From: Acidobacteriota bacterium
GTDB taxonomy: Bacteria > Acidobacteriota > Blastocatellia > Pyrinomonadales > Pyrinomonadaceae
Direction of reading: 5' to 3'
DNA: 32,372 bases
Assembly (NCBI GenBank): GCA_029781855.1
Contig: JAKOVX010000084.1
Coordinates: 1-32,372, forward strand
A program made the translations under genes and the position numbers. Position 1 is the first letter of the stretch. Each line of letters opens with the position of its first letter. Shown here in pieces: positions 7,126 to 15,570 of this stretch. Below the pieces are notes generated by a model. The model did not search any database. It saw only the letters and a list, made by a program, of their open reading frames with translations, and was not told the DNA's origin.

Positions 7126-10026
7126 CTAATTTAGCACTCTCCGGAGAGCCTGCCCCGTATACGATCTCTTGACCTTTGATACCTGTTCTGGTGTGCCGAC
7201 TGCTACCACCTTTCCGCCTCCGGAGCCGCCTTCAGGGCCGAGGTCGATCACGTAGTCTGCCGACTTAATGACATCCAGATTGTGTTCGATAACGATCACG
7301 GTATTGCCGGTATCGACGAGCTTCTGCAGCACATCCAACAATTTGTGTACGTCCGCAAAATGTAATCCGGTTGTCGGTTCATCGAGGATGTAGATCGTTT
7401 TACCGGTCGCCCGTTTCGAAAGCTCCTTCGCGAGTTTGATCCTCTGAGCTTCACCGCCGCTGAGCGTCGTAGCCGACTGGCCAAGTTTTATGTAACCAAG
7501 ACCGACGTCAAGCAGCGTCTCAAGCTTTTGCTTGATAGAAGGTATATTTTCCAGCAATGGAAGTGCATCTTCGATCGTTGTGTCGAGTAGATCGGCTATC
7601 GAAAGTCCCTTAAATCGAACCGCCAACGTTTCGCGGTTGTATCGGTGGCCACGGCAAACATCGCATGTGACATATACGTCCGGAAGGAAATTCATCTCGA
7701 TCCTTTTCATTCCGTCGCCTTCACACGCCTCGCAACGGCCGCCTTTGACATTGAATGAAAATCTGCCGGCTTTGTAGCCGCGGGTTCGCGACTCAGGCAA
7801 CATCGCGTAAAGGTTGCGAAGCGGTGTGAAGAGACCAGTATAAGTGGCCGGATTAGAACGCGGCGTGCGGCCGATCGGTGTTTGATCTATCTCGATGATC
7901 TTATCTACCAATTCGAGACCCTCAATCCGGTCGTGTTCGAGCGGCTCAACTGCTGACTTATATACGTGACGGTATAGTGCAGGATAAAGAATTTCCTCGA
8001 CGAGAGTCGATTTGCCAGAACCAGAGACACCGGTAACAACCGTTAGAAGACCTAGCGGAAACTCGACATCTATGTTCTTTAAGTTGTAGGCTCTGGCTCC
8101 CTTCACCTTTATGCGGCTTCCGTTAGGTAGACGTCGAAGTTCCGGTACTTCTATGCTCAGTTCCCCGTTCATATATCGTCCCGTCAATGACAATTTATTG
8201 TTTTTGATCTGGGCAGGGGTTCCGACCGCGATCACTTCACCGCCGTGGGTTCCGGCAAGCGGCCCAAGGTCGACGACGTAATCGGCATGCTCGATCGTTT
8301 CTTCGTCGTGCTCTACAACAAGTACGGTGTTTCCTAAGTCGCGAAGCTCATGCAGCGTCGACAGCAGTCGCTGATTATCACGGGGATGCAGCCCGATGCT
8401 TGGCTCGTCAAGGACGTACAGTACGCCGCGAAGCTGCGATCCGATCTGTGTTGCCAATCGGATCCGCTGACCTTCGCCGCCGGATAAGGTCGCGGATGCT
8501 CGGCTGAGCGTAAGATATCCGAGGCCCACAGCGTCGAGAAACTGGACCCGTTCACGAATTTCCTTTAATACAGGGCCGGCGATCTTTTCGTCTCGTTTTC
8601 CGAGGACGATATCGTTGAAACGCTTTGTCGATTCCGAGATCGGCATTTCCGTATAATCCGCGATTCCCAAACCGTTGACCTTTACCGCGAGACTTTCGGG
8701 CTGCAATCGCTTTCCATCGCAGACCGGGCATTTCACTGGTGCGATTAGTTCCTCGAGGGCGGCTTTGATCTTTTCCGAGGGCGGATTTTCGATGCGATCA
8801 CGCATCGCCCGCATAGCTCCGAGCCAGTCCCGTTCGAACTTATAATCGCCGTGTCGAAACGTCAGCCGACGCTTTGTCCCGTTAAAGAACGCGTCGCGTA
8901 TCTCTGTAGGCAGGTCGTCGAAAGCGATCTTCAACATGCTCTCGACATCGCCGGTTCCCGTCTCACCCTTTGATCTGCTACGTTTCGATTTACGACTTCT
9001 TTCCCGTCCGGTGCGTGGCTCAAGCGGGTCGCCACCTGTAAATCTTTCTATGATCGCGTACAACGCCGAGTGCAAAAATGTCGCACCCGCCTTGTCAGCT
9101 CCATTGAGGAAATTGACTTTCCCTGCTGGCAAGCTCCCGTCCGGAACGATCTTAGCGGCATCAATTTCGAGAACCGTCCCGATTCCTTGACAGCGTTTGC
9201 ACGCACCAAAGGCCGAGTTAAACGAAAATGATCGCGGCTCAAGGGTAGCAATGTTTATGCCGCAATTTACGCACGCCATTCGCTCGGAGTAGAGCTTCTC
9301 TTCTCCGTCTACAATAGAGATAAGTACCGCTCCGTCGGTAAGTTTTAACGCCGTCTTAACTGATTCGTTTAGTCGCTCACGCACCCCATCCTTCATCAGA
9401 AGACGGTCGACGACCACCTCGATGGTATGGTTCTTTCGCTTGTCCAGCACGATCTCTTCGTCGAGTTGCCGCATCTCTCCGTCGATCCGGGCACGAAGAA
9501 ACCCGTCACGATGCAGTTTTTCAAGCTCTTTCTTGAACTCACCTTTGCGTCCCCGAACTATCGGAGCGAGGATCATGACGCGTTCACCTTCCGGCAAATC
9601 GTTGATCCCGAGGACGATCTGGTCGACGGATTGTCTGGTAATGGGCTCTCCGCATTGGTGGCAGTGCGGCTGTCCGATAGATGAAAAGAGCAATCGAAGG
9701 AAATCGTAGATCTCGGTAACCGTTCCTACGGTTGAGCGCGGGCTGCGGGAAACTGTCTTTTGTTCGATCGAGATCGCCGGACTCAGGCCTTCGACCGAAT
9801 CGACGTCGGGTTTTTCGAGCTGGTCCAGGAATTGGCGGGCATAGGCAGATAATGATTCGACGTAGCGACGTTGGCCCTCGGCGTAGATCGTGTCGAAAGC
9901 AAGCGACGATTTGCCTGAACCTGAAAGTCCCGTAATTACAACGAATTTATCGCGCGGAATGTCCACGTCGATGTTTTTCAGATTATGTTGCCGCGCTCCG
10001 CGGACCGTGATCTGCTTGATACTCAT
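7126..10026 (-). CDS. uvrA: Excinuclease ABC subunit A
   Basis: A 966-aa DNA-damage sensor of nucleotide excision repair, full length for the family. It has two ABC-ATPase halves. Half one has Walker [10 protein letters not shown] (33-41) and signature [12 protein letters not shown] (near 514). Half two has Walker [10 protein letters not shown] (near 666) and signature [12 protein letters not shown] (near 853). Zinc-module cysteines are visible at CHQCG (near 119), CVNCG/CKRCQG (near 250-280), CPVCDG, and CEACEGDG to CDVCRG (near 763-791). It dimerises and loads UvrB at lesions. A Lys/Arg-rich insertion near residues 345-365 ([12 protein letters not shown]) looks lineage-specific. No LexA box was recognised. 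It sits 52 nt after the transporter stop, so co-transcription is possible. Confidence 0.98.
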   Translation of the reverse strand: MSIKQITVRGARQHNLKNIDVDIPRDKFVVITGLSGSGKSSLAFDTIYAEGQRRYVESLSAYARQFLDQLEKPDVDSVEGLSPAISIEQKTVSRSPRSTVGTVTEIYDFLRLLFSSIGQPHCHQCGEPITRQSVDQIVLGINDLPEGERVMILAPIVRGRKGEFKKELEKLHRDGFLRARIDGEMRQLDEEIVLDKRKNHTIEVVVDRLLMKDGVRERLNESVKTALKLTDGAVLISIVDGEEKLYSERMACVNCGINIATLEPRSFSFNSAFGACKRCQGIGTVLEIDAAKIVPDGSLPAGKVNFLNGADKAGATFLHSALYAIIERFTGGDPLEPRTGRERSRKSKRSRSKGETGTGDVESMLKIAFDDLPTEIRDAFFNGTKRRLTFRHGDYKFERDWLGAMRAMRDRIENPPSEKIKAALEELIAPVKCPVCDGKRLQPESLAVKVNGLGIADYTEMPISESTKRFNDIVLGKRDEKIAGPVLKEIRERVQFLDAVGLGYLTLSRASATLSGGEGQRIRLATQIGSQLRGVLYVLDEPSIGLHPRDNQRLLSTLHELRDLGNTVLVVEHDEETIEHADYVVDLGPLAGTHGGEVIAVGTPAQIKNNKLSLTGRYMNGELSIEVPELRRLPNGSRIKVKGARAYNLKNIDVEFPLGLLTVVTGVSGSGKSTLVEEILYPALYRHVYKSAVEPLEHDRIEGLELVDKIIEIDQTPIGRTPRSNPATYTGLFTPLRNLYAMLPESRTRGYKAGRFSFNVKGGRCEACEGDGMKRIEMNFLPDVYVTCDVCRGHRYNRETLAVRFKGLSIADLLDTTIEDALPLLENIPSIKQKLETLLDVGLGYIKLGQSATTLSGGEAQRIKLAKELSKRATGKTIYILDEPTTGLHFADVHKLLDVLQKLVDTGNTVIVIEHNLDVIKSADYVIDLGPEGGSGGGKVVAVGTPEQVSKVKRSYTGQALRRVLN

Positions 10027-10078
10027 TACGGATATGAATCCCTAACACTTCCGAAACGAGTATTCTACCAAATCGTCA

Positions 10079-11017
10079 CTACAAAAGGCGAAACACCGCG
10101 AATAGCGACACGACGGAAATCACGATCCACAGCAAAACGCCCTGTATTAGCGGCCTGACGCCCACCTTTCGCAGCGTTTCGCGGGAGAGACTTGCGCCGA
10201 TCAGGAAAAGCGTTATCGTCATTCCGGCTTTCGCGAGATTAACGATTGCATCGAAAAGACTTGGCGGAACGGTAGCAGGCGTGTAGGTCCGGACGACCGT
10301 CGCGGCGAGAAACAGGAATATGAACCACGGAATAGCGATCTTCGCCTTTGTCGTACTGTCCTTGTCCCGGTAAATATAAGCAAATAGAAGCGCTACGGGA
10401 GCGATCCAGAGTGCCCGTGCGAGCTTGACGGTCGTCGCGATGGCAAGGGCTTCGGAGCCGTAGGTGCCGGCGGCGCCGACGACCGAACTCGTGTCGTGGA
10501 TCGCGATCGCGGCCCATACGCCGAACTGGCTTTGCGATAAATTCAGCGTGTGCCCGATGACCGGAAACAGGAAAAGCGCGATCGAATTGAGCACGAACAC
10601 AGTGCCCAGAGACACCGATATTTGTTGACTTTCAGCGTTTATCGCAGGTGCCACGGCGGCGATGGCGCTGCCTCCGCAGATGGCCGTGCCGGACGAGATC
10701 AGCGACGAAGTTTTCGAGTCGATCTTCAGAAATCTGCCGACCAAAAAGCCCAGCGCCAGCGTCCCGAAAATAGTCACGATCGTGAACAGAACGCCGTCTT
10801 TACCGGCCTTTACGACGGCGGCGAGGTTCATTCCGAAGCCGAGCAGCACGACCGACGCCTGTAGCAAATATTTCGTCGGTTTGCCGCCGAGTTCGGGAAA
10901 CGGCGTCGTCATTGTGAAGGCCACTACCAGCCCGAGCGCGAGAGCGATCGGCGGCGAACCCCACGGGCTGAGGCAGAACAGAACGAGGATGATGAATACG
11001 GCTTTTTGCCAGATCAT
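10079..11017 (-). CDS. YeiH/UPF0324-type putative sulfate exporter family membrane transporter
   Basis: A polytopic membrane protein of the Cons_hypoth698 (UPF0324/YeiH) family, about 312 aa with roughly ten hydrophobic helices. Family signatures are visible: LLQASVVLLGFGMNL in the second helix region, SSGTAICGGSAIAAVAPA, and AIHDTSSVVGAAGTYG. Members are annotated as putative sulfate exporters, but the substrate here is not shown by sequence. I chose ATG 11015-11017 (MIWQKAV) because the first helix starts immediately after it. An in-frame TTG at 11045-11047 would add ten residues. Neither start has a clear ribosome site. The gene reads towards uvrA with a 52-nt gap. Upstream is repeat-rich non-coding DNA. 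Confidence 0.9.
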   Translation of the reverse strand: MIWQKAVFIILVLFCLSPWGSPPIALALGLVVAFTMTTPFPELGGKPTKYLLQASVVLLGFGMNLAAVVKAGKDGVLFTIVTIFGTLALGFLVGRFLKIDSKTSSLISSGTAICGGSAIAAVAPAINAESQQISVSLGTVFVLNSIALFLFPVIGHTLNLSQSQFGVWAAIAIHDTSSVVGAAGTYGSEALAIATTVKLARALWIAPVALLFAYIYRDKDSTTKAKIAIPWFIFLFLAATVVRTYTPATVPPSLFDAIVNLAKAGMTITLFLIGASLSRETLRKVGVRPLIQGVLLWIVISVVSLFAVFRLL

Positions 11018-11104
11018 AAAGAGATACGGTAAGCATTGTGCGGTCAAAAGGCAATTCGAGCGGGGGAAGATCGAAAACGCGGGTGCCGCCGATCGTGCTA
11101 AAAC

Positions 11105-11204
11105 CCAGGCGCACTCGAAATGCCCTCAGGCGCTATGTTTTACCCCTCCAGGCGCACTCGATACCCCTCTCAGGCGCTATGTTTACCCCCTCCAGGCGCA
11201 CTCG
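11105..11204. repeat. Tandem 43-44 bp repeat, 2.3 copies
   Basis: CCAGGCGCACTCG recurs at 11105-11117, 11148-11160 and 11192-11204. Each unit also contains CTCAGGCGCTATGTTT and a CCCCTC run. The two halves (GGCGCACTCG and GGCGCTATG) look like related sub-elements, a mosaic organisation. The 691-bp gap 11048-11738 has no convincing gene and consists largely of this and the following repeats. A copy of the CACAGAG element lies at 11372-11387. Confidence 0.75.
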
Positions 11205-11461
11205 GTAGAAATGCTCCAAATTGCAGTTTGTTGCATCGTGTGAATCCGGTGCGCATCTGGCGCAGCATTTAAGTGCGCCGGCGATAACGCATGTTCGGAG
11301 CGGATTTTCGCTTTTGGGGTGAACGACGGTGACGTATATTTCTGCGAGTATTTCGGCGGGTATTTTTTCGCCACAGAGCACACGGAGTGTTGATTCCAAA
11401 GAGAAAAGACCTTCATCCAACGGTTCGGCTAAAGCCGGGATGTTGTCTATGCCCGCTTTCA

Positions 11462-11522
11462 ACTAGCTGAAGCTAGTGGCAATTCGAAAAGAGGGTGGCA
11501 ATTCATAAAGAGCATGGCAATT
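11462..11522. repeat. REP-like palindrome with TGGCAATT repeats, left copy
   Basis: A perfect 7-bp palindrome ACTAGCT-GA-AGCTAGT (11462-11477) runs into TGGCAATT, which recurs at 11477, 11496 and 11515 (19-bp period). The same palindrome plus TGGCAATTC occurs in the same orientation at 15425-15448. Confidence 0.75.
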
Positions 11523-11547
11523 GATCGGGCTGTGCCATCAAGCAGTG

Positions 11548-11697
11548 CGGTCAGGCTTGCCTGACCGGCAGGTGCTCTATTTGTCTACCGGAGGCGGCTG
11601 CGCCGCCGACAAAAAGCGTTGTCGCCCGATGCCCGCTTCGGAGCGGGCCGGGCTCCGGGCGTGAATGCAGCCTTAACGGTCGGGCACAGCCCGACCG
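11548..11697. repeat. Cluster of four GC-rich palindromes
   Basis: The hairpins are 11548-11567 (CGGTCAGGC arms, TT loop), 11593-11607 (GGCGGC arms), 11632-11647 (CCCGCT arms, TCGG loop) and 11677-11697 (CGGTCGGGC arms, ACA loop). They lie downstream of the lipocalin-like gene. None has a T tract, so they are REP-like elements rather than intrinsic terminators. Confidence 0.65.
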
Positions 11698-11738
11698 CAG
11701 TGCATCGCGGCATTAGCCGCAGTGACAGATTCATCATT

Positions 11739-12221
11739 TTATTCCACCCGCGTCAGTTTGAAGAAGATCGATTTCTTGTTCGGGCCGGTGTTGGAATCTT
11801 CGGGCGTGAGGGTTGCGGTGTCGCCGGCGAAGGTGACGGCGTACGAGACCCACGTGCCGGCCGCCATATCCGAAGGCGATTTTGCGACCGTCGGCCGGAG
11901 CGTCATCTTGCCGCCGGCAAATTCGTACGTCCCGCCGCTGGCGTCGATGCCGTCCACAAATATCGAATAGATCTCTTCCCGCGACGCCTTGGCGTAGTCG
12001 TCGAGCACGGGCCGCGGCTTGTCGCTGGCGACGTAGATCTTGCTGAAGTGCCGCTTGGTAAAGATGTACACGCTCGGCTGCGTGATCTTCATCGTCATCG
12101 CGTACTTGCCGGTCATCGTGATCTCAGACAGCTGCCAAACGCCCTCGATGCCCTTTTTCGCCTGCCCGAACGCCGCTACGCCCAGCACCGCAACCAACGC
12201 CATCACCCCGAATACCTTCAT
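11739..12221 (-). CDS. Small secreted lipocalin-like protein
   Basis: A 160-aa protein with a short signal peptide (MKVFGVMALVAVLGVAAFGQ, residues 1-20). A beta-rich body follows, starting with the lipocalin-like GxW motif (G27-V-W29), then alternating strands such as GGTYEFAGGKMTLRP and ending FFKLTRVE. It resembles lipocalin-like/DUF4488-type single-domain exported proteins, which may bind small hydrophobic ligands; no ligand can be predicted. The start is ATG 12219-12221 because CCCTCC on the plus strand (GGAGGG in the mRNA, 12228-12233) sits 6 nt upstream. A TTG directly before it is less suitable. It is isolated in repeat-rich DNA, with no clear partner. Confidence 0.8.
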   Translation of the reverse strand: MKVFGVMALVAVLGVAAFGQAKKGIEGVWQLSEITMTGKYAMTMKITQPSVYIFTKRHFSKIYVASDKPRPVLDDYAKASREEIYSIFVDGIDASGGTYEFAGGKMTLRPTVAKSPSDMAAGTWVSYAVTFAGDTATLTPEDSNTGPNKKSIFFKLTRVE

Positions 12222-12227
12222 CAATTT

Positions 12228-12233
12228 CCCTCC
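12228..12233 (-). promoter_or_regulatory. Ribosome binding site fixing the lipocalin-like start
   Basis: GGAGGG on the minus strand, 6 nt before ATG 12221. It favours ATG over the adjacent TTG. Confidence 0.7.
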
Positions 12234-12313
12234 AAGTTCCCCGGCCCCTCCGTCGAATGATACAGCGAGATATGTTGTTTCTTTCGTATGCGAATGTCAA
12301 TCGGTCGGTGGTG

Positions 12314-12376
12314 AGCGGTGAGCGGTAAGCAGTGAGCAGTAAGCAGTAAGCAGTAAGCGGTGAGCAGTAAGCGGCG
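12314..12376. repeat. Heptamer tandem array (AGCRGTR), nine units
   Basis: Nine contiguous 7-bp units of AGCAGTA, AGCGGTG, AGCAGTG, AGCGGTA and AGCGGCG keep exact 7-bp register over 63 bp. The unit is degenerate but the spacing is not. It resembles the STRR heptamer repeats described in cyanobacterial intergenic DNA. It lies in the 542-bp gene-free gap 12222-12763. Confidence 0.85.
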
Positions 12377-12410
12377 GCGGTCCGGTCGCTGAAGGCGACA
12401 AATAATATAG

Positions 12411-12570
12411 CCCGGGGTGAAACCCCGGGTAACCGTCCTCAAATAGACCCTGTCCCTGAAAGGGACAAATACTTGTGTCTATTGTTGCTCCCCTTCAGGG
12501 AGCGTGCGTGGCGGGATCGACGATCCGTAGGGTTTCACCCTACGCTATTATATTCGTCCCTTTCAGGGAC
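12411..12570. repeat. Five palindromes with GAA/TTC loops
   Basis: Hairpins are at 12411-12429 (CCCGGGGT arms, GAA loop), 12451-12467 (TGTCCCT arms, GAA loop), 12487-12503 (GCTCCC arms, CTTCA loop), 12526-12544 (CGTAGGGT arms, TTC loop) and 12556-12570 (GTCCCT arms, TTC loop). The first two and last three are in opposite orientation by loop sequence, like a BIME made of inverted REPs. No gene is seen between 12222 and 12763. Confidence 0.75.
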
Positions 12571-12763
12571 AAGGACCGCGGCATTCAATCGACGGCGGAA
12601 ACGCGACTGTCGACGAGCGTGCCCACATTGGGCCCCAAACCGGCACACTCGTTCACACTCGCGTTTCTGTTCGCGTGTGGGAATGTCAACCAGTCGGCGG
12701 TCGGCTATGCCGGCACGAGTTGCGTTCATTCTTGGATAAAGTGGACGTTGGGGGACAAACAAA

Positions 12764-13282
12764 TCAGCGCCATGTATTGTCATTCCCCGCAATGATCGAT
12801 GCGCGATCAATTGTTTGGGCACCTTCGTCCCACCTTGCGACCGCCACGGATTTTGAAATTTTTTTGAGATTCGGTGAGTAATCTAATACATCAATTCTAT
12901 CGAAAGTGGAGAGAAGGGATTGTAATGAACTGGAACAGCCGACTGGAGAAAGCAGCATCGAATAAAACGGAAGAACTATTCTCGTATAACCGATAGTTTG
13001 GGAAAGATGAGAGAGTGTCAGAGATCCGAGTTTGCATTCGACAAGGGCTATAGTCGTCAAAGTTTCTGTTCGAGCGAATCCCACGATATCAACGTAAATA
13101 TCCCACGAGGGCCATTCCGGTCGCAGGTTTTCAACGAAACCGATCTCGTTGATTAGTCGTGCGAGGCTTTTACGGGATGTGTCAAAAACATCGATACGCG
13201 AATCCCGATGCCTGTCTATTAAGAATTGACGCAGCCAGCCACAAACATCTGGGTACATTTCCGATTCGAGTCGATAAGTCAT
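12764..13282 (-). CDS. PD-(D/E)xK-type nuclease, probable restriction component
   Basis: A 172-aa protein, last gene of the methyltransferase operon. A PD-(D/E)xK-like core is visible: an N-terminal helix with E8 and YPDVCGWLRQFL, then an acidic strand W60-D61-I-Y-V-D65-IVG, then ALVECKLG with E82-x-K84, and helix SHLSQTIGYTRIVLP. The spacing D61/D65 to E82-C-K84 fits restriction-endonuclease folds. The ATG overlaps the previous gene's stop by 4 bp (13279-13282), so translation is coupled. Known restriction nucleases of this fold cleave DNA with Mg2+; specificity here is unknown. The protein is short and has no obvious DNA-recognition domain, so it may depend on the preceding gene product. 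A nuclease role is inferred from fold and context. Confidence 0.72.
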   Translation of the reverse strand: MTYRLESEMYPDVCGWLRQFLIDRHRDSRIDVFDTSRKSLARLINEIGFVENLRPEWPSWDIYVDIVGFARTETLTTIALVECKLGSLTLSHLSQTIGYTRIVLPFYSMLLSPVGCSSSLQSLLSTFDRIDVLDYSPNLKKISKSVAVARWDEGAQTIDRASIIAGNDNTWR

Positions 13283-14223
13283 ACCGTCTCAGTTTCTGTC
13301 TCATCATCTTCCTCAAATTCAAGCATCTGCTGATCTTCCCGAGGATAACGCGGACATTCCAAAACCTTGCAAATTTGCCAATAAGCATCAAAGTGTTGAC
13401 CCACAAGTCTTGGGTCCAACTTGTCAGCGTTCTTTTCCTCGTCATCTGCCGGTTTGGTCTTCATGACCTTCCGTACTCCCGGACAGCCGTCGTAATTTGC
13501 ATTCTTGTGGCTTTTTCTGTCGTTTTCCGCAAATTCCTCTAGCAGTTTCTGCTTATGTTCAAAACTAAATCCGATCTTAAGGAATGGTTCTGCAAATACG
13601 TTTAGTTGATGTTCTCTGAAGTTCCTGTTCATGTTCGGGTGGCCCCAGGTAATTAGCTGAGTAGGAACTTCAAGTTGCTCTTGAAGTAAGAGACACAATT
13701 GAACAGGAACTTTCCAGTTTGAAGGATAGTTCAGCACATCGAGACGCACTCGATGGCGACCATCCACATAAACATTCGACTTGCGTACATTTCCTGCTAC
13801 ATCCGCATATCCTCTAACAAATTCGCGCTTCCAATCGGCCGGAACCTCTGGTAAGAATAGAACTTTTGGCACTGTAAAGAAGGGATAACTCGTAGCACCG
13901 CCTAGTATGTAAAGGATATTCCGCCAAATCATCGATGGGCGTTGAAAACTTGCCACAAAGTCAACTCCATGATCTCGGCGGACGATCTTAATGTCGGTAT
14001 CGATTAGATCAAGGAGGCGTTCACGAATACCATCCAAACCCAACCGAATCGATGTCTCTTGGTCGAATGTACTGGAAATGCCTTGGACTTGAAGCGATGA
14101 ATATGGAAATTCGATAATCAGCTTCCGACCAGCTCCGTCAACTATAGTTCCACGACCAACAATCAAGCCAAGTAAATATGCCACGTCGCCGTCGAGGTAG
14201 TCATCCATTGGGGAAAGCGCCAT
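13279..14223 (-). CDS. LAGLIDADG-like DNA-binding protein between methyltransferase and nuclease
   Basis: A 314-aa protein with two LAGLIDADG-like helices: LLGLIVGRG at 17-25 and VRGYADVAG at 136-144. The spacing of about 120 residues is typical of single-chain two-motif homing endonucleases. In such enzymes position 8 of each motif is the metal-binding acid. Here it is Arg24 in the first motif and Ala143 in the second, so cleavage activity looks lost while the saddle-shaped DNA-binding fold may remain. Residues 190-235 (ITWGHPNMNRNFREHQLNVF) could be part of the second half-domain. The tail (255-314) is strongly charged and acidic. It starts directly after the methyltransferase stop and overlaps the nuclease start. 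It could be a target-recognition subunit. An intact homing endonuclease or a WhiA-like regulator are alternatives. Confidence 0.65.
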   Translation of the reverse strand: MALSPMDDYLDGDVAYLLGLIVGRGTIVDGAGRKLIIEFPYSSLQVQGISSTFDQETSIRLGLDGIRERLLDLIDTDIKIVRRDHGVDFVASFQRPSMIWRNILYILGGATSYPFFTVPKVLFLPEVPADWKREFVRGYADVAGNVRKSNVYVDGRHRVRLDVLNYPSNWKVPVQLCLLLQEQLEVPTQLITWGHPNMNRNFREHQLNVFAEPFLKIGFSFEHKQKLLEEFAENDRKSHKNANYDGCPGVRKVMKTKPADDEEKNADKLDPRLVGQHFDAYWQICKVLECPRYPREDQQMLEFEEDDETETETV

Positions 14224-15129
14224 TTATTTCTTTACCTGTGAGTTCGGCTTTTTGAAAATCAAGATATATTCATGAGCCTTGTTTATCCGAAATACAGAGG
14301 GATAACCAAGCGGCCGCATATTGTTATATTCATGTCTTCGATCCCAAATAATGAGATCATCGTAGATAAAGCCAATTTCCTGCATAAAATCGGCGATGTC
14401 GGAATGGAATGGATAAAACTTGTCCTTCTTCCTGATGTCCATAACCACTATGCAGCAATAAGCTCCAGGAAGAAGGGATATGAGAACGAGCTGAAAGACC
14501 TTGCTTAAGGCAGTTAGAAATTCGGAGTAATCCCCTATGGTTCCAAGGTCGTTATCGTAGTTACCATAATGCCGAATCTCCTTATAATCGGCAGTTCTGG
14601 TTCGGTTGAGTATGTCCCAATATGGTGGAGAGGTAACGACCATTTCAACACTCTCAGGCTCGATGTAATCTAGTAGGTCGAATGCATTTGCGTGATGAAT
14701 TACAGCAGTGCCCAGGTTCGATTCGTCGTCGAGAAGAGTTACTTGCTTAGAACGGTTCGTAGCAATCTCAGCGAATTCCGCCGATAACTCAATACCTACA
14801 CCATTCTTTCCCGCGCTCTTAGCTGCTATGACAGTCGTCCCAATTCCCGCGAATGGATCAAGGATAATACCTTTCCCTTTCGTGGTAAAACTATCAATTA
14901 GACGCGAAACCAAAGCAGCTGGAAACAATGCGGGATGCTTGAGTGCAATTTCTTCGGAAGTCTTTCTTATATCGCTCCAAACTGAAATCGAGTTACGAGT
15001 CCACGACTTACCGTCGAGCGAATTAGCTCGGTTCTTTGGAGCGGTCGTTTTAAATGGATCGGGGGCGCTATTAGTTAACTCCTCGACCTCTCCAAGTTCA
15101 TCAAAAAGAGTTTGGCTCACTGGTTTCAT
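14224..15129 (-). CDS. Amino-group DNA methyltransferase (N4-cytosine or N6-adenine)
   Basis: A 301-aa SAM-dependent DNA methyltransferase. Motif I is DPFAGIGTT at 91-99, with the preceding HPALFPAALVSRLI helix (65-78) as motif X. The acidic loop after the second strand is GVGIELSAEF (111-120). Catalytic motif IV is TSPPYWD at 166-172. The order X-I-IV with the remainder C-terminal puts the recognition region after motif IV. SPPY is common in N4-cytosine enzymes but does not exclude N6-adenine. It is the first gene of a three-gene operon: 0-bp gap to the LAGLIDADG-like gene, which overlaps the nuclease gene. It should protect host DNA from the nuclease. The region looks more AT-rich than the flanking housekeeping genes, consistent with transfer. 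No Shine-Dalgarno sequence precedes the ATG. Confidence 0.9.
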   Translation of the reverse strand: MKPVSQTLFDELGEVEELTNSAPDPFKTTAPKNRANSLDGKSWTRNSISVWSDIRKTSEEIALKHPALFPAALVSRLIDSFTTKGKGIILDPFAGIGTTVIAAKSAGKNGVGIELSAEFAEIATNRSKQVTLLDDESNLGTAVIHHANAFDLLDYIEPESVEMVVTSPPYWDILNRTRTADYKEIRHYGNYDNDLGTIGDYSEFLTALSKVFQLVLISLLPGAYCCIVVMDIRKKDKFYPFHSDIADFMQEIGFIYDDLIIWDRRHEYNNMRPLGYPSVFRINKAHEYILIFKKPNSQVKK

Positions 15130-15300
15130 GGTAATTCACGGAAACAATATCATCAACCCAATGACGCTGCAAGACAATGACCTCGCCGTTGCTGACGAAG
15201 CCTTTCAGGTTTAAGTGCGGACTGGAGCGGGAGTCCGTAGCAAGTGTGAGGCTCGCCAAGAAATATTGGGTCAGAGTGTATATTTTTTTGAAGCCAGGGA
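15130..15300. other. Leader region upstream of the methyltransferase operon
   Basis: This is non-coding, with a minus frame that stays open for about 60 codons but has no ATG start and runs into the methyltransferase start in another frame. A T7 run and the sequence TTGGGTCAGAGTGTATAT (15267-15284) lie in it. I see no confident promoter. Together with the repeats below it forms the 498-bp gap 15130-15627. Confidence 0.35.
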
Positions 15301-15391
15301 CAAGGGGTAAGGGGCGAGGGTTTAGGGGAGGAGTGAGAAATCAGAAATCTGGGGTCAGAAATCAGAATTCAGAGATCAGAAATCAGGAGGG
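15301..15391. repeat. Heptamer tandem array, thirteen units of two types
   Basis: Thirteen contiguous 7-bp blocks keep register from 15301 to 15391. The first four are NNAGGGG-like (CAAGGGG, TAAGGGG, CGAGGGT, TTAGGGG). From 15336 they are AGAAATC-like (four exact copies plus AGAATTC, AGAGATC, TGGGGTC). It is a second heptamer array on the other side of the restriction-modification operon, with different unit sequences. Confidence 0.85.
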
Positions 15392-15424
15392 CTGAGGAAG
15401 GGGAGGTTTTTGATGCCGCGGTCC

Positions 15425-15506
15425 ACTAGCTCAAGCTAGTGGCAATTCCCGGACGAAAGCTAGTGGCAATTCCCTGACGAAAGCTAGTGGCAATTCCCTG
15501 ATGAAG
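15425..15506. repeat. REP-like palindrome plus three 24-bp tandem units, right copy
   Basis: The palindrome ACTAGCT-CA-AGCTAGT (15425-15440) is followed by three contiguous 24-bp units beginning GCTAGTGGCAATTCC (15435-15458, 15459-15482, 15483-15506). Palindrome and TGGCAATTC match the copy at 11462 in the same orientation with one difference. Confidence 0.8.
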
Positions 15507-15570
15507 GTACGAACGAGGCATATCGTCTGTCGCCCATTTCACGGGCTCCGGGAAATATTGTCGCATCGTA

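Noticed and set aside
11133..11462. 109-codon minus frame beside the lipocalin-like gene
   Set aside because: Its second half translates the 43-44 bp repeats and its middle the CACAGAG element. No domain or ribosome site is seen.
15130..15310. About 60 open codons on the minus strand upstream of the methyltransferase
   Set aside because: The residue mix looks plausible, but there is no ATG start, it overlaps the methyltransferase start in another frame, and it ends after a few codons. Possibly a remnant; not supported as a gene.
15435..15506. 24-bp periodic repeat considered as a CRISPR array
   Set aside because: The units are directly contiguous with no unique spacers, and no cas genes are present.
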